From positions 620,001 through 684,000 of the forward strand of contig JBDOQK010000005.1 of the NCBI GenBank assembly GCA_040437565.1: a DNA stretch of 64,000 bases, read 5' to 3'. The stretch is from Albugo candida (lineage: Eukaryota; Oomycota; Peronosporomycetes; Albuginales). The notes under the pieces are model-generated. The model was not told the DNA's origin and did not search any database. It saw nothing but the letters and a program-made list of their open reading frames with translations. Positions 44,913 to 56,415 of the stretch are shown piece after piece. The position numbers and the translations under genes were made by a program. How positions within the stretch are numbered: position 1 is the stretch's first letter; the number at the start of each line of letters is the position of its first letter.

Positions 44913-47725
44913 TCAAAGCCCATCAAACGCACTAAACTTGTTCATTGGATCAACAGATCCCGAATTGTTACTGCCCTGCAACTGCAATAGTTGTCCCGGA
45001 GCGATGCTTTGAGACGCGCCAGTGTTGGCGGTGCCTATGTGATGCTGATACCCTCCAGGAAAAGCATACTGCTGTTGATGGAATTGTTGTCCCTGAGTCT
45101 CACCTATGGAAGGTGCAAAGTTCTGCTGCGGGTACGCTTGTAGCCCGTACGGAACCAAATGTGCATTGGGTGGGGGGTACCCTGTACGCCCCATACCTGT
45201 ATTCGGGTATTGAGCTCCTATTGCTTGCGGAGGTGGCATGGGTGTGCTATACTGATTTATTGGATGCATTGACGTTGCCGTATTTGCCGGACCCATGTTG
45301 AGATTACTAAATATATTGTGGTGTACGGGTTGCCCTTGCGGAGGCGTTGATGAGGCTAATAAGTTACCATTGTTACATTCCGTCGAACCAGAACCATCCT
45401 AATGCAAATAATCGACACTTTTAGGATAGATTTTAGCATCAAGTTGTGTAAATTACTTACTTTTTGATCAATATCAAGTAGATTCGTATCAGTTCCTCCT
45501 GTGGTTCCCGACCTTCGTCGTCGTGCAGTATTTTTTGCTCTGCGCCGAGGAACAATGGACTCTGTACTATCGTTTTTCCGATCCGAGGTTGATCTAGTGC
45601 CAGAATTTCTAGTAGATTCTTTCAATAAAAAAGGATCATCGGTATATCTACCAGGCCGTGAATTTGTGTCGTCTCTGACTCCATGACTGTCACTTTTGGC
45701 AGGTACGTACTCCTCAGATAGCATGGCATTGGCCGCAGCCACTCCAGAACGCTTCTCCTCAGACTCTTTAGCTGCGGTTATCGCTGAAGTGAATCCTGAA
45801 TTTGCTGCCACCCCGGCTGAGATTGCCTTTACAGAGCCTTCGGCCATAAACATTTTGTCCCGTTCGCTAATGACACACTTCAACATATCTTGTATCTTTT
45901 CACAAATGCAATCAAACTGCTGGCTATTCAACTCCTTCTCCCATAATAGCGGAGTAACAGCGGGAATTATATACTTTGCGAGAAACTCGGGTCCCAAGTG
46001 TTTCCCGAGATTGTCGTAACAGCCAAGGATGCACATGCACACAGCCGGAGATTTGTCTGCTTGTAAAGTTTGGCTAAGCGTAGGGATGACGCTCTCCACC
46101 AGTAGATCTTTATCAAACACATGAAAGGACTTGGCCAGCCATAATAATGCATTAACGCGGACAGATAATTGAGGTGGCTGTAAAATCAGTTTGTTGACGC
46201 GTGGCAGGATCACTTGTTTCAGTATACGATATTCAAAAAGACTTGCTTGATCGACAATCTTGTTCAAGACTGTATCCAATATCTCCGGAACGGTGCTGTC
46301 GAGCGAGCGACATAACATGGGGACAATATGATCACGTATATAGGTCTCTTCAGCTTTCGGTATCAATATTTCCAGTTCGGAGACAAACATGAGCATACAT
46401 TGCACCGGTTCTGTGATAGCTAGAAGAGGAATCAACATTGGGGCCAACTTCGCCATAAAAGTATGTTTATCAACTTTTTTTACGATTTTCAGCAATGGGT
46501 TGATTGTGAATGGCGCCACCTGCTTGTTGATCACTATTCCTTGCAACGCTGGGATGACCATATCACGAAGTGTTCTAGGTGAGAATTCTTCAAGTTGGTC
46601 AGGCAGAGCAGTTAAGAAACGAGCCTGAGATGCAGGATCCTGCTCAACCAAGGTTTGGAGGGTTCTCAACGTCTTCACAGGACCGGCATCAAAAAATTGT
46701 GAAGCGAGAAATGCTCTTGCTTCGGGTCGTTGAGATGGTTCAACTGTCAATAATGCTCGAATAGTATTTTGCAATGAAACGGGTACTGAAGAAGGAAAAT
46801 GAATAGGGTGTAGCGATTGCACTTTGTACGCATGGGACATTCTGTTACCATCTCGCACATCTAGCACAGGGTCACGGCCACCATCAGCTCGAGGCGGCAC
46901 AAATAACTCAAATAGAAGCAAGCCAAGGCTGAACATATCTGCACTAGCATTGAATTGCCTTGGTTCGGTCACTATTTCTGGAGCACAGTATTGCAAAGGC
47001 GGCTCCCATAGTCCTTCCAAAACTCCTGTTTGTGTATTCTTCACTCCAATACGTCCTGAAGCACCTTCGTCTCCCAAACCGTAATACTCGCTCCTTGATA
47101 ATTGGCCAGGTTCAACCACACGACAAAATCCCATACCGCCTAGTTTCCATTCGCCACTCGGTGTGATAAACACACTATGGGGCCCCAGGCTCATGTGAAC
47201 TCGTCTTCCTTCTCGATGGAGAAAACTAAGAGCTTCACCAAGATGCATCATGCCACAGGCGACTTCAAACTCTGATAAACCAATCTCTAGCACCTCTGGA
47301 AGCACATTTGTGACATTATTAAAATTTTTACAGGCATTTGCCAATGAGCAAGTGACTCGCTCGGTCACAAAACTCAGCGTTCGACGTGACTCCTCGAATG
47401 CTTCGACGACTTTCAGAACATGCGGATGTCTAAGTACTCTCAGTGTTTTTATCTCACTCCGGAGGATATCCAAGTAGCGCTCCTGATCTTCTTTTTTCTT
47501 TAATCCCGCTTTTCTCACGAGGTCATCTTTATCAAATACAAAAATGCTCACTTCTGCGTTTGTTTTTCGTGAAACTGCAGGAAATATTTTCCATACCAAT
47601 TCGTGTCCTCCTGACGCAGTAGGGTCCTTTGGTGTTTCATAGCTCTTGGAAAATTCCTCTCCTATGACACCTTGTACTGCACCACTTACTGCCGTTTGTA
47701 CAGCACTGGATAATGTCTTGAGCAT
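44913..47725 (-). CDS. SCYL2: SCY1-like pseudokinase SCYL2 (CVAK104 homologue)
   Basis: Exons 45461-47725 and 44913-45398 (62-nt intron) give 916 residues; animal SCYL2 is about 929. Residues about 35-340 form a protein-kinase fold. The catalytic HRD and DFG motifs are replaced (HMSLGPHS, LGGMGF), so it should be a pseudokinase. Residues about 360-640 are HEAT-like helices (LPLLAITEPVQCMLMF, a NKIVDQASLFEYRI segment). The tail is Gln/Pro/Gly-rich and contains a DPF tripeptide (about residue 700) and LLDID (749-753), which match AP2-binding and clathrin-box motifs. SCYL2 links clathrin and AP adaptors in endosome-Golgi traffic. Confidence 0.9.
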
Positions 47726-48006
47726 TGATTTCGTACTATGGATTGTCGATATGACACAATGATAAGGACAATGATAAGGAGCAAGCGTATACCGATGAGG
47801 AACGCTGCCTTACGCTGTGATAATTGTGGCTCCGTGGAGAGAGTACTGTAACCTGCTAAACAATTCAATTTTGACTTTCGCTCGATTGGCTGAAACAGAT
47901 CAAGAAGAAAAATCGAAGGGTCCCAAAGCAGATCACGAAATCCGGGAATATCGAAAGCAAAGTAAAGGCTGGGATTTGAAAGAGAAAAGAAAAGTCGATA
48001 CTTTAA

Positions 48007-48705
48007 ATGGCAACTACGTTTCACAAACAAACCGCAGAGATGCCATTTGTGCCACCATCTCATCATTATAGTAATGCTCCCAGGATTACTAATGAATTAT
48101 TACATCGCAAAGCTGGTCGTCCGGATTCCACACTCGAAAACCTGGACTTTACTGCACCCTTGCCAAAAACACCCGCACCACCACTATCTCCACCTCTTCC
48201 ACGTACAAACCCGAAAGTGGTGATGAATCGATCTAGTCACATTATGGTTGCAAAATATCGAGTACGAGGAAATCTGCCTTATCCACGCGCTCCATCGTCA
48301 CCTCACCTGGGAATGAAGCAAAACGTCGAGTTCGACATCAGTTCAGTTCGTAATTATCATGGAGGTTCAACGTCCCCCATACATTCACCTCCCATGCAGG
48401 CATTGTATCATCAGCACCATACAATTCATACCTCTCCGATTGGTTCGACAAGTTCTCCATCATCGTATTCCTTTAGCGCGGTCCAAGCAACAAAAGGGTA
48501 TAGTCAACAGTACCTGATCTCACAACGACCAGAAGTATGTGGGACCATGTTTCCGGAAGTCTTGTTAGTGTCCCCTGGTGAACCAACACCGACACAATTA
48601 TCTAATTATGATAATAAGCAGCCGACTGGCTTTCTTCATGTTACGGATGGTAATCAAACTGTTGAATTTCTGGTTGGGGTTGCCAATATGCCAACCAAAG
48701 CTTAA
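48007..48705 (+). CDS. Proline/serine-rich protein of unknown function
   Basis: A single exon encodes 232 residues from ATG 48007. It has a PLPKTPAPPLSPPLPRTNPK stretch (about residues 53-72), several SP and TP dipeptides, and His/Gln-rich runs, so it is probably disordered with SH3- or WW-type ligand sites. The last 25 residues (TGFLHVTDGNQTVEFLVGVA) look like a short beta hairpin. No domain is recognised. The gene is divergent from SCYL2 (281 bp between starts). Confidence 0.6.
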   Translation: MATTFHKQTAEMPFVPPSHHYSNAPRITNELLHRKAGRPDSTLENLDFTAPLPKTPAPPLSPPLPRTNPKVVMNRSSHIMVAKYRVRGNLPYPRAPSSPHLGMKQNVEFDISSVRNYHGGSTSPIHSPPMQALYHQHHTIHTSPIGSTSSPSSYSFSAVQATKGYSQQYLISQRPEVCGTMFPEVLLVSPGEPTPTQLSNYDNKQPTGFLHVTDGNQTVEFLVGVANMPTKA

Positions 48706-49075
48706 AAGTGTTGCCCAAGATACCAGCCGTATTCAACCTCTCTTATTTTGCTTCTCATCATCATCGATGATATTGTCTGATATAAAAACATCACAGCGCC
48801 CTTACATAAGATAGCAAATAGGATTTGTCGTTGACGCAGAATGATTTAAGCTAGAATAAAATTGTGTTAGATGTGCGTTCTCTCTGTGTAAAGTGCGCGA
48901 CCTCGCACTAACTTGGGTAAATCTCAATGCGTCAAGCTGGCTGGTGAGATAACGAATGACTAGCCTTCGTCTAGCCGTGCCTTGTCAATCTATTTCTGCA
49001 AGAAGGTTAGGGACAATACGGATGCAATTAGAACACAAAACGAGATGCTGTTTGTAGTGTTTTATATAATATCAA
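48706..49075. other. Intergenic, 370 bp, nothing recognised
   Basis: The region separates the 3' ends of the proline-rich gene and the phosphatase gene. No coding frame, RNA gene or repeat was seen. Confidence 0.5.
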
Positions 49076-51295
49076 CTAGTGAAAATAGTTTGAATCGCAA
49101 GAAGCATCTTGAAGTAAGGCTAGGACACGACTCTGGTGAGTTTCTTCATACCCAAGGGAAGAAAGCTTGTCCTTCACTTGCGGTATGCTCATACTACCAC
49201 ACGATGTGACACTTACTATAAGCATCAAATCGATAAGCTGAATGATTGGGTCCGAATAATCAGAGAGCTGTTCGAATGTGATATTTCCTACGGATGGGAA
49301 CGCAAGCTTCCACAAGTGTCGAAACTTGCTGTTGTGTATGCAAGCGACGGAAGAATTTGCCAAGCTGTCTATCATGCTGATGCATTCCTCTTTGGATGCG
49401 GGAACGCGTTGCTCTGATGTCTCGCCTTCATCAAGTAGAGAATCAAGCGATCGTAACCGCGTCCGAGTACGACTTTGACGGGGAGCTGTCTGATCTGGAA
49501 TGATGTCATCAGTACTCGTATTTCTCAGCGATAGTACTCCATTGAAATTTCCTGGCTTCCCCACTGACAGCAACACGCGGGTTCCATGTGGAAGTGCCAG
49601 CAGATCACGTATTGGTTCTCCACTAGTGGTTGACAAATCCATTATTTGGTTTGACTTGATGAGAAAGCGTTTCTTTATCACATTCATGATCTGCTGTCCA
49701 TCGCTACCTTCGTAGTAGGTAATCCCGACAGGCTGGCCATAACTCGACAAGCTGTGAATTTTCAGCTCTTTGCAACGTGCATATCGGTAGTGTAATCCTT
49801 TGCGTGGCCTCGGAAGGTGAATATGCCATAGCCGACTGACACAGACATCACATATTCGCTTAGACCGTTTCGAATCATCTGCTTCAGTGATCTTGTTATC
49901 GTTAATCTGGTTTGCTATCCGGATGCTGGAACATTTACTGCAAAACTCTTTTTTACAAAAGCTGCATCGATATTTCCAATCCAGTATTTTAAAAACTTTG
50001 CAGCATAGAGAGCAATTTTCTGATGCGTTTGAATCCTTCACTTCCAATGGAAGCGGTCGATCTGGAATCTTGTCCTGCAGTAGTGAGTCTAATTCCGACT
50101 CTGTGATACTGTTCCCATTATATAGTCTCATTTCTTCTTCCATCAATGCATGAAGGAAGCCTGCATTAGGATAAACCACACCTCGGTTGGCTAGAACAAA
50201 GTTGGTTGCAGTCACTAAGGACCAGTAGCGAGCCCGCATCAGATACATGATAACTAATGTACCCGAACGAGAAATGCCTTGTGTACAATGAACCAAAACT
50301 CGAGCGTGCTGGATGCGCTTTGCATTCTCGATAAATGCGAATACTTCCTCGAAAAATTGGGAGATGTTCTCTTCTGGTCTGTCCTTAATTGTGACAATGC
50401 AATATAGCACCCCAATATTTTCAAAAACATTTCCTACATCCAAGCTAGCGTTGACAATATGGGTGATTCCAAGGTCCCGAAGAACTTTCTTCGATTGTGC
50501 GTGCCACATATTACCAAGAAATAAGAATCCCTCTAAAATCTCATTTGGGTAGTTGATGGCATGCATGCCACTTAGAGTACGATGTAGTGTTTTATCTCTT
50601 TCATTTGAATAAGCTAATGTCGTACAAAAGTGATAGCGATGTTTGAAGGTTGCGAACCCATCACTTAGTATCTTCACACTCATGACCAGACCATCTTCGA
50701 CAAATATTTTTGCCAGACGAAGCATCCAGCAATCCTGAGGTTTTTCCGCTTCGGTGTTGCATTCATAGATCAAATCAAAAGCAGAGACCATGGCGGAGAT
50801 TCGTAGAGCATTCCCAAATAGTACAACTTCTCGTAGACTGCGTTTTTTCGGTGTCAGACATGCACGATATTCAAGTGGAATGTAAGCGACTATTTGGTCA
50901 ATCGAGATGCAATTTTCGCTTGGTGGAATTGAGATTGCAGTTGAAATTGTGTCTCTTTCAAAATCAGGTTTTGGTCTAGTATCGACGAGAATCATCCCGG
51001 TTGATGCTTGCACTTGATTGTACAGCCATTTACAGTTGACACGCTCCGTCCGTACTTTTCTCTTTGGCAGAGAAATGCTGCCTTGTATCTCAGCGCTTGT
51101 ATTTGTCCTTGCATTGATGCAACTTGTCGCTGAATTGTCTGTATTGCAACTCGTTGAACAAAGACATTTCCCTGAATCGCATTGTGCTGTAGAATATGGA
51201 AGCGATTCCATATGCTTTTGTCTGGCATGCGGTTTCGCGCAAGCCTTAATTTGATCGGTCCCATCCTTTTGTCTGACGTGTCGCCGTTGTTGCAT
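49076..51295 (-). CDS. Rhodanese - dual-specificity phosphatase - FYVE-like protein
   Basis: The frame from ATG 51295 encodes 739 residues. It stays open to 51412 but without another ATG, so an upstream exon is possible. Domains in order: a rhodanese/CDC25-like module (about 85-215, with VDTRPKPDF); a dual-specificity phosphatase (about 250-395) with general acid Asp about 305 and the active site HCTQGISRSGT, Cys about 337 and Arg about 343; then a FYVE/RING-type zinc region (about 427-485, CSLCCKVF, CSFCKKEFCSKCS, ICDVC). A region near 500-590 with DLLALPHGTRVLLSVGKPG resembles a doublecortin or ubiquitin-like strand pattern. The active-site motif is complete, so activity is expected; substrate unknown. 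Confidence 0.8.
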   Translation of the reverse strand: MQQRRHVRQKDGTDQIKACAKPHARQKHMESLPYSTAQCDSGKCLCSTSCNTDNSATSCINARTNTSAEIQGSISLPKRKVRTERVNCKWLYNQVQASTGMILVDTRPKPDFERDTISTAISIPPSENCISIDQIVAYIPLEYRACLTPKKRSLREVVLFGNALRISAMVSAFDLIYECNTEAEKPQDCWMLRLAKIFVEDGLVMSVKILSDGFATFKHRYHFCTTLAYSNERDKTLHRTLSGMHAINYPNEILEGFLFLGNMWHAQSKKVLRDLGITHIVNASLDVGNVFENIGVLYCIVTIKDRPEENISQFFEEVFAFIENAKRIQHARVLVHCTQGISRSGTLVIMYLMRARYWSLVTATNFVLANRGVVYPNAGFLHALMEEEMRLYNGNSITESELDSLLQDKIPDRPLPLEVKDSNASENCSLCCKVFKILDWKYRCSFCKKEFCSKCSSIRIANQINDNKITEADDSKRSKRICDVCVSRLWHIHLPRPRKGLHYRYARCKELKIHSLSSYGQPVGITYYEGSDGQQIMNVIKKRFLIKSNQIMDLSTTSGEPIRDLLALPHGTRVLLSVGKPGNFNGVLSLRNTSTDDIIPDQTAPRQSRTRTRLRSLDSLLDEGETSEQRVPASKEECISMIDSLANSSVACIHNSKFRHLWKLAFPSVGNITFEQLSDYSDPIIQLIDLMLIVSVTSCGSMSIPQVKDKLSSLGYEETHQSRVLALLQDASCDSNYFH

Positions 51296-51727
51296 ATGTG
51301 ACCGGCACAATCGTAAGACTTGTCGTACTATCGAATCTACTCGGTACCTAGTGGCCTGTTTTTGCAAAAATTTAAATTTGCCAGTGATAGAGAAAAGAGG
51401 TTTAGAGAACACGTGACCAGTTGGAGAATTCTACTCGAATTTACTCTGCACCTTTTGCTACTATAAGCCGTCTTCGGTCAAAAACAGAAAAGACATGGGA
51501 TCACGACACACAGATACAGCCTACAACAGGTCGACGTCAGCATGAAGCATTTATATGATTGGTTGTAACTCCCTGGCTATAAAACACTAGATAAACAATT
51601 TCTCGCACGCCTGCGCAAGTCATTATTGTCTTGTCTTAATTTGCAATGGGAGAATTGGCAATGAATGCTTAGAATAGCCAGTAAATCAAGTCCAAATTAT
51701 GGAAAAACTAAATCGCTCACGCTGAAC
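51296..51727. other. Divergent intergenic region, 432 bp
   Basis: The region lies between the starts of the phosphatase gene and the PHD gene. It may hold 5' exons of either. No repeat or RNA gene was seen. Confidence 0.45.
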
Positions 51728-54700
51728 ATGGAATTCGGATCCTCCGATAGTACTGTAAGGCGTTTAAATAGAAGACTTCTTTAAAAAACGATTAAAATTT
51801 TCCGCTGAAAAAGCAAACGTATTTGCTATCATTGTTGCTCCAGATATAGCCAATTCCTTGACCATTTGCATCCATAAATCTCCACTTTTCGACAGGTGCA
51901 CTCTTCCATGCAATCTGATAGTAACAACAGCGCTGAGAGTCACTTTCGATGCTGTGTTTGCTTCGATAATTCGGATAATTGGAGCGGTGTACTGGTTCAG
52001 TGTTCTTCTTGTGCGATACACGTTCACACCAGATGCTATGGTTTGAGTGATTCTACCGACTTGCAGACGTGGCAATGTGAGCGCTGCTTATACTTACAAA
52101 ATGCTCCCCAAGATACTTCGGATGACGAAAATATTATTCCGTACTGTGCGATCTGTCCAATAGAAGGTGGTGCCTTGAAACAATCTATTCACACTGGTGT
52201 ATGGTGTCATGTAGTTTGTTCATCTTGGATACCTGAGCTGTCACATGCTATAAAGGCAAACTCGATGAATGCGATTGATCTGAGTCTCCTAGATCCTAGT
52301 CGCGAAGGTTTACGCTGCCTGGTATGTGGACAGCGGGGTGGATGTATACAGTGTCTAAGTAAGCGCTGCGCTCGATCCTTTCATGTCATGTGCGCGATTC
52401 GATCTCCGTCAAGTCTTGTCTTCACTGGATACGATCGAAACAATCATCAATCGTATCATTGCCATGTGCATGCACCAGAAGTACTCAAGCAGAACGACAT
52501 AGTTGAGATTGTAGATACGAAGTGGAGAAAAAAGCGGCAGCTCCAAGAACTACTTGATACTCGTCGTAATCAAGCAGGAAGACTGGTGGACGGTAATGGT
52601 AAATGTAATATCTGTAATGCTAAAGTTGGTACAAGCGCGCTGGTCAGACATGAAGTTAAGTGTATGCTCACCTGGCTCACCGCTATGGAAATGGATGCAA
52701 GAAAAAAAGCACTCGAAAAAACAAAGCAACCTCCCGTCCAGATTCCTTATCAATCTTCAATGTCATCACTTTTGAGGTCGGAAACTACAACTGCCTCTAT
52801 CATCAAACAGTCGAGCTTTAATCCAGATCAAAAAATTCTATGTAAGAATAGCGTAGAAAAGAAGAATCACTCATTACCAGTGAGGCGACCATGTCCTAAA
52901 TGCGGAGATCTGATCAAGGAGACATATATGATAAGTCATCTAAGAAGAAGATGCTCGCAAAACCCAGAATCCACGCATTGCAAACGTGGTCGATTAAAAA
53001 AATCATATATCAAGCGGCGGAGCTTCTCGAATAAGAATGGAACGACATATCGAAGAAACCTTGTTCAGGATAATGCATTAGAGTATGGCAGTTATCCATC
53101 AACGAATGCAACTGAGGAGAAAGATTCACTATTCTCGTGCGATGTACTTTTCTCGAGTTGGCCAGGTCAGACCACTGGCGATCGAATGGATACTTCATTT
53201 TTCTGGACCATCGTGCACAATTACTTCTACTGTAGCACCATCTCAGATACGCAACAACTTGATAGGATTTGTCGTGATTTTTGTGGTTCTCAGTTTTCGG
53301 ATCTCACGACGAGACCCAAATCAGGAGATTTGATGGAGTGCAAGCTGACCGCTGTGATCACACGGGAGTATGGAGCAGGCAAGAGACAGCACATACAATG
53401 TCTATATTTGGATGAAATGATACATCAGTGTGATTTCATGATGCGATCAAGCTGTGTCAAATGTCCTGAAGATTTTGAATCGCGATTACAGCTTGAAGTT
53501 GCTCACGAAGACAAGCTAGCGCGTCATTTGTCCATACACCAAACAATCAAACAAAAAAATGGGAAGAAGATAGATATCTATGGTAGCTCGGAAAGCGAGC
53601 GTCTCATGGCTTCACCAAAAAGCTGTCTAATTCCTCAGGCGGTCTCCCGCCCGGTCAGTATTCAATTCAAGAATAGAGATTTTATCGTTCGGGGTCTCCT
53701 GCATCTACATCTACTCCAGGATAAGCAAACCCTCAGTGATGACTTACCGAAAAGGGAGACAGTCTGGTCCAAGTATACTACTGATTCTAATCTGCGTGTT
53801 GTTGGTGCTGACCTTCCATCCGTCATCAATTCGGAATCGAGCACAAATTTGTGGACCTCGTTGCAGTTGCTCAGCGCATGCCCCGCACCCTACACCAGCA
53901 CAGATGTCACAGTGGACGAACTGACTCCACAGATCAACTTTCTTATTGAGAATGTTTGTGAACAAGCAAGACGAAACCGGACAAAGCTTCAATCAATCTG
54001 CTTTCGTTTCAAGAGCGTCACGCAGACTCAAACAAAGTCACAATTTGACTCAGAAATTGTGGGGTCCTACTACAAGGAGCTAGCATGGTGGAAAGTTGTA
54101 TGCAAAAGCATGATTGCAGGTTTCTCTCTCGCAATAAGCTTACGTGACAGAAGTTTAGGAAGCAAAAACTCGGAATACCTCGATGATGGAACATGCGTTG
54201 TGTGCTTTGACGGGCAGTCACCAGAAGCCAATCCTATCATATTTTGCGATCGATGTGATCTTGCTGTACATCAACACTGCTACGGAATCACAAAAGTTCC
54301 ATCCAATGAATTTCTGTGTGATCGCTGCAAGAACCAAGATGGATCACGAATTCCAACAAACAATGCCATCTCAAAAGTTTTCTGTCAGTTATGCCCAGTA
54401 CAAGATGGAGCTCTCAAACAAACTGTAGATGGAAAGTGGGTACATGCTGTTTGTGCGTTGTGGTGCCCAGGTGTATGGATAGGAAATCTTTTCAGCATGA
54501 CAGGTATCAACCTGGCTACTATCACATCATCAGCGCGATTTATTGACACACTTGCTGAAATCGAGGCAATATGTCGACAATCGCGACAATCCCTTTCAAC
54601 TGATGAAGCGAAATTGGAATGTTTAGCTGATACAGCGGCTATTCATCGACTGAAAAAAGGATTTCTGTGTATATTTTGTCGTATTTCCTGCGGACGAACG

Positions 54701-56415
54701 ATCCAATGCAGCTTTGCCGATTGTCGATGTTCATTTCATCCATTGTGCGCATGGTATGCAGGAGTGCCAATGTTTATAGAGCAATCTACGAATACGGTCG
54801 TGTACGCAGGTGGAGGCGCAGGCCTTAAATTCTCGATCTTATGTCATGATCACGCCAATACAGTAGGAGCGGACCGTCAGTACATCTTGGATCAGCGAGC
54901 AAGGCGTCGCCGTCTGCGTATCGATCTGTATTATCGCACGTCAAGCAAAAAGAGTCGATATCGCGAGGCAAGACAATCAACAGCAGATCAATCTCCTAAA
55001 GAAACTAATGAACCCGCTTTAAGCAGCTTATCCTGGGATGGTATCCACGAAGATACTGAATTTTGCACAGCCTGCTTCCATTATGCATCTCCTTCAACAG
55101 ATGAAAAGTATCCCGAAAAAGTCCATGGTCGACAATTTTTAATCCGGTGCCAGCAGTGTCATATCATCATACATGCAGCGTGCGCAATCTCACAAATTGG
55201 CTCATTTTCCGATTCAGTTCAAAGTGACTGGGTCTGTGAAAAATGCAAACTCACGACTGGCAATGACCATGCTCCAAGTTGTATTGTGTGCGATGAAAGC
55301 GGCGATTACATGATGCCATGTGTGGAAGTCGAAGTCTCCACTTCATGGCAATTCAAGGAGCGAATTCGCGAGCTCCTATCTTCTGCTGGGTCCGGTGTGC
55401 GTAGTCAAAGCGCTGACGTGAAAAAACTAGCTGGCGGTATCGGTTCGCCAATTCATAAAGGCGAATGGATGCATGTCTTTTGCAGCAAATGGATCAAAGC
55501 TAGATATATTCGACGTGACAAGATTCTATTTGCCTTGAAATCGTTTTCAACAGCTAACCACTCGCCCCGGTGTGATATTTGCTTGAGGAAAACAGTAAGT
55601 CTGATGAGTTCAAAAATTGTATGCGAGGTGTATAAACTCATCTTTCTTTTTAGAATCAGTACGTCAAGTGCGAAAATTGCCCGAAAAAATTTCATCCAAT
55701 TTGTGCAGCTCGACAGAATTACTTTGTCGCATGCGGTGCTAGAAATACAAGAAAAGTGTGCTGCACATCGCATTCTCCAAATAATGCCGCATTTGATTTC
55801 AGGCGGCAAATGTGGATCACAGAGGAAGCAGTACAGCACTTGCACGCAGTTCGATATGCTTTCGAGCGTGGTAGGTTACTGATAGAGATGTGCCGACAAC
55901 GCGAGAAGCAGAAAAAACGAATCATACAAGCCAACTTGTTTCCGTTGCTGCGAAACTCAATCGACATAGTTATAACGAGGCGTCCATGTCAATCGATGAA
56001 GAATGTGTATGCGGTACTCACTGGAGAATCTTTAATAGAGCCGCGGCCTGTTGTTCGATGTCACAAATCTGTCGTGGTACACACTAAGGGTGAAGGCAAG
56101 CGGTCAGTTCGCCAGAACACTAGCCAAAATAGTGGACTAAGAGCGCGGAAAGCGAAGGATACCGCCGGCCTTGCGATGAGCGACTTGCGCCGCAGTACTC
56201 GTCACCTTGAGGACAAGATGAAGAAGCTGACACCTCCTCGAGATACTGCAACACGTCGGATGAGTGACACCTTGTGTGAGTCCCCACAAAAAAAGCGTCA
56301 GCGAAGAGAAAAGAGCTTTACTGCTGCTCAAGTCATCAGCGCATTTCGAGATTTTTCGGAGCAAGAGTTAGATTTTGATGAAGTGATTCCTCAACGATAT
56401 CCTGAATTGGCTTGA
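51728..56415 (+). CDS. Chromatin-type protein with three PHD/extended-PHD modules
   Basis: Exons 51896-55594 and 55654-56415 are clear. A nine-codon first exon at 51728-51754 with a GTAAGG donor fits in phase 0 and gives 1495 residues; otherwise the start is ATG 51908. Three PHD-zinc knuckle-ePHD units are visible at about residues 28-210, 770-1000 and 1064-1290, each with a CxxC finger, a C-CPIEGGALK- or CPVQDGALK-type knuckle and a HPxCA-type ePHD end. Two CxxC-H-C knuckles lie near 246 and 341. The C-terminus is basic. This unit occurs in JADE, BRPF, AF10 and MLL proteins and reads histone H3 tails; a role in chromatin is inferred. No bromo, PWWP or SET domain is seen. Confidence 0.88.
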
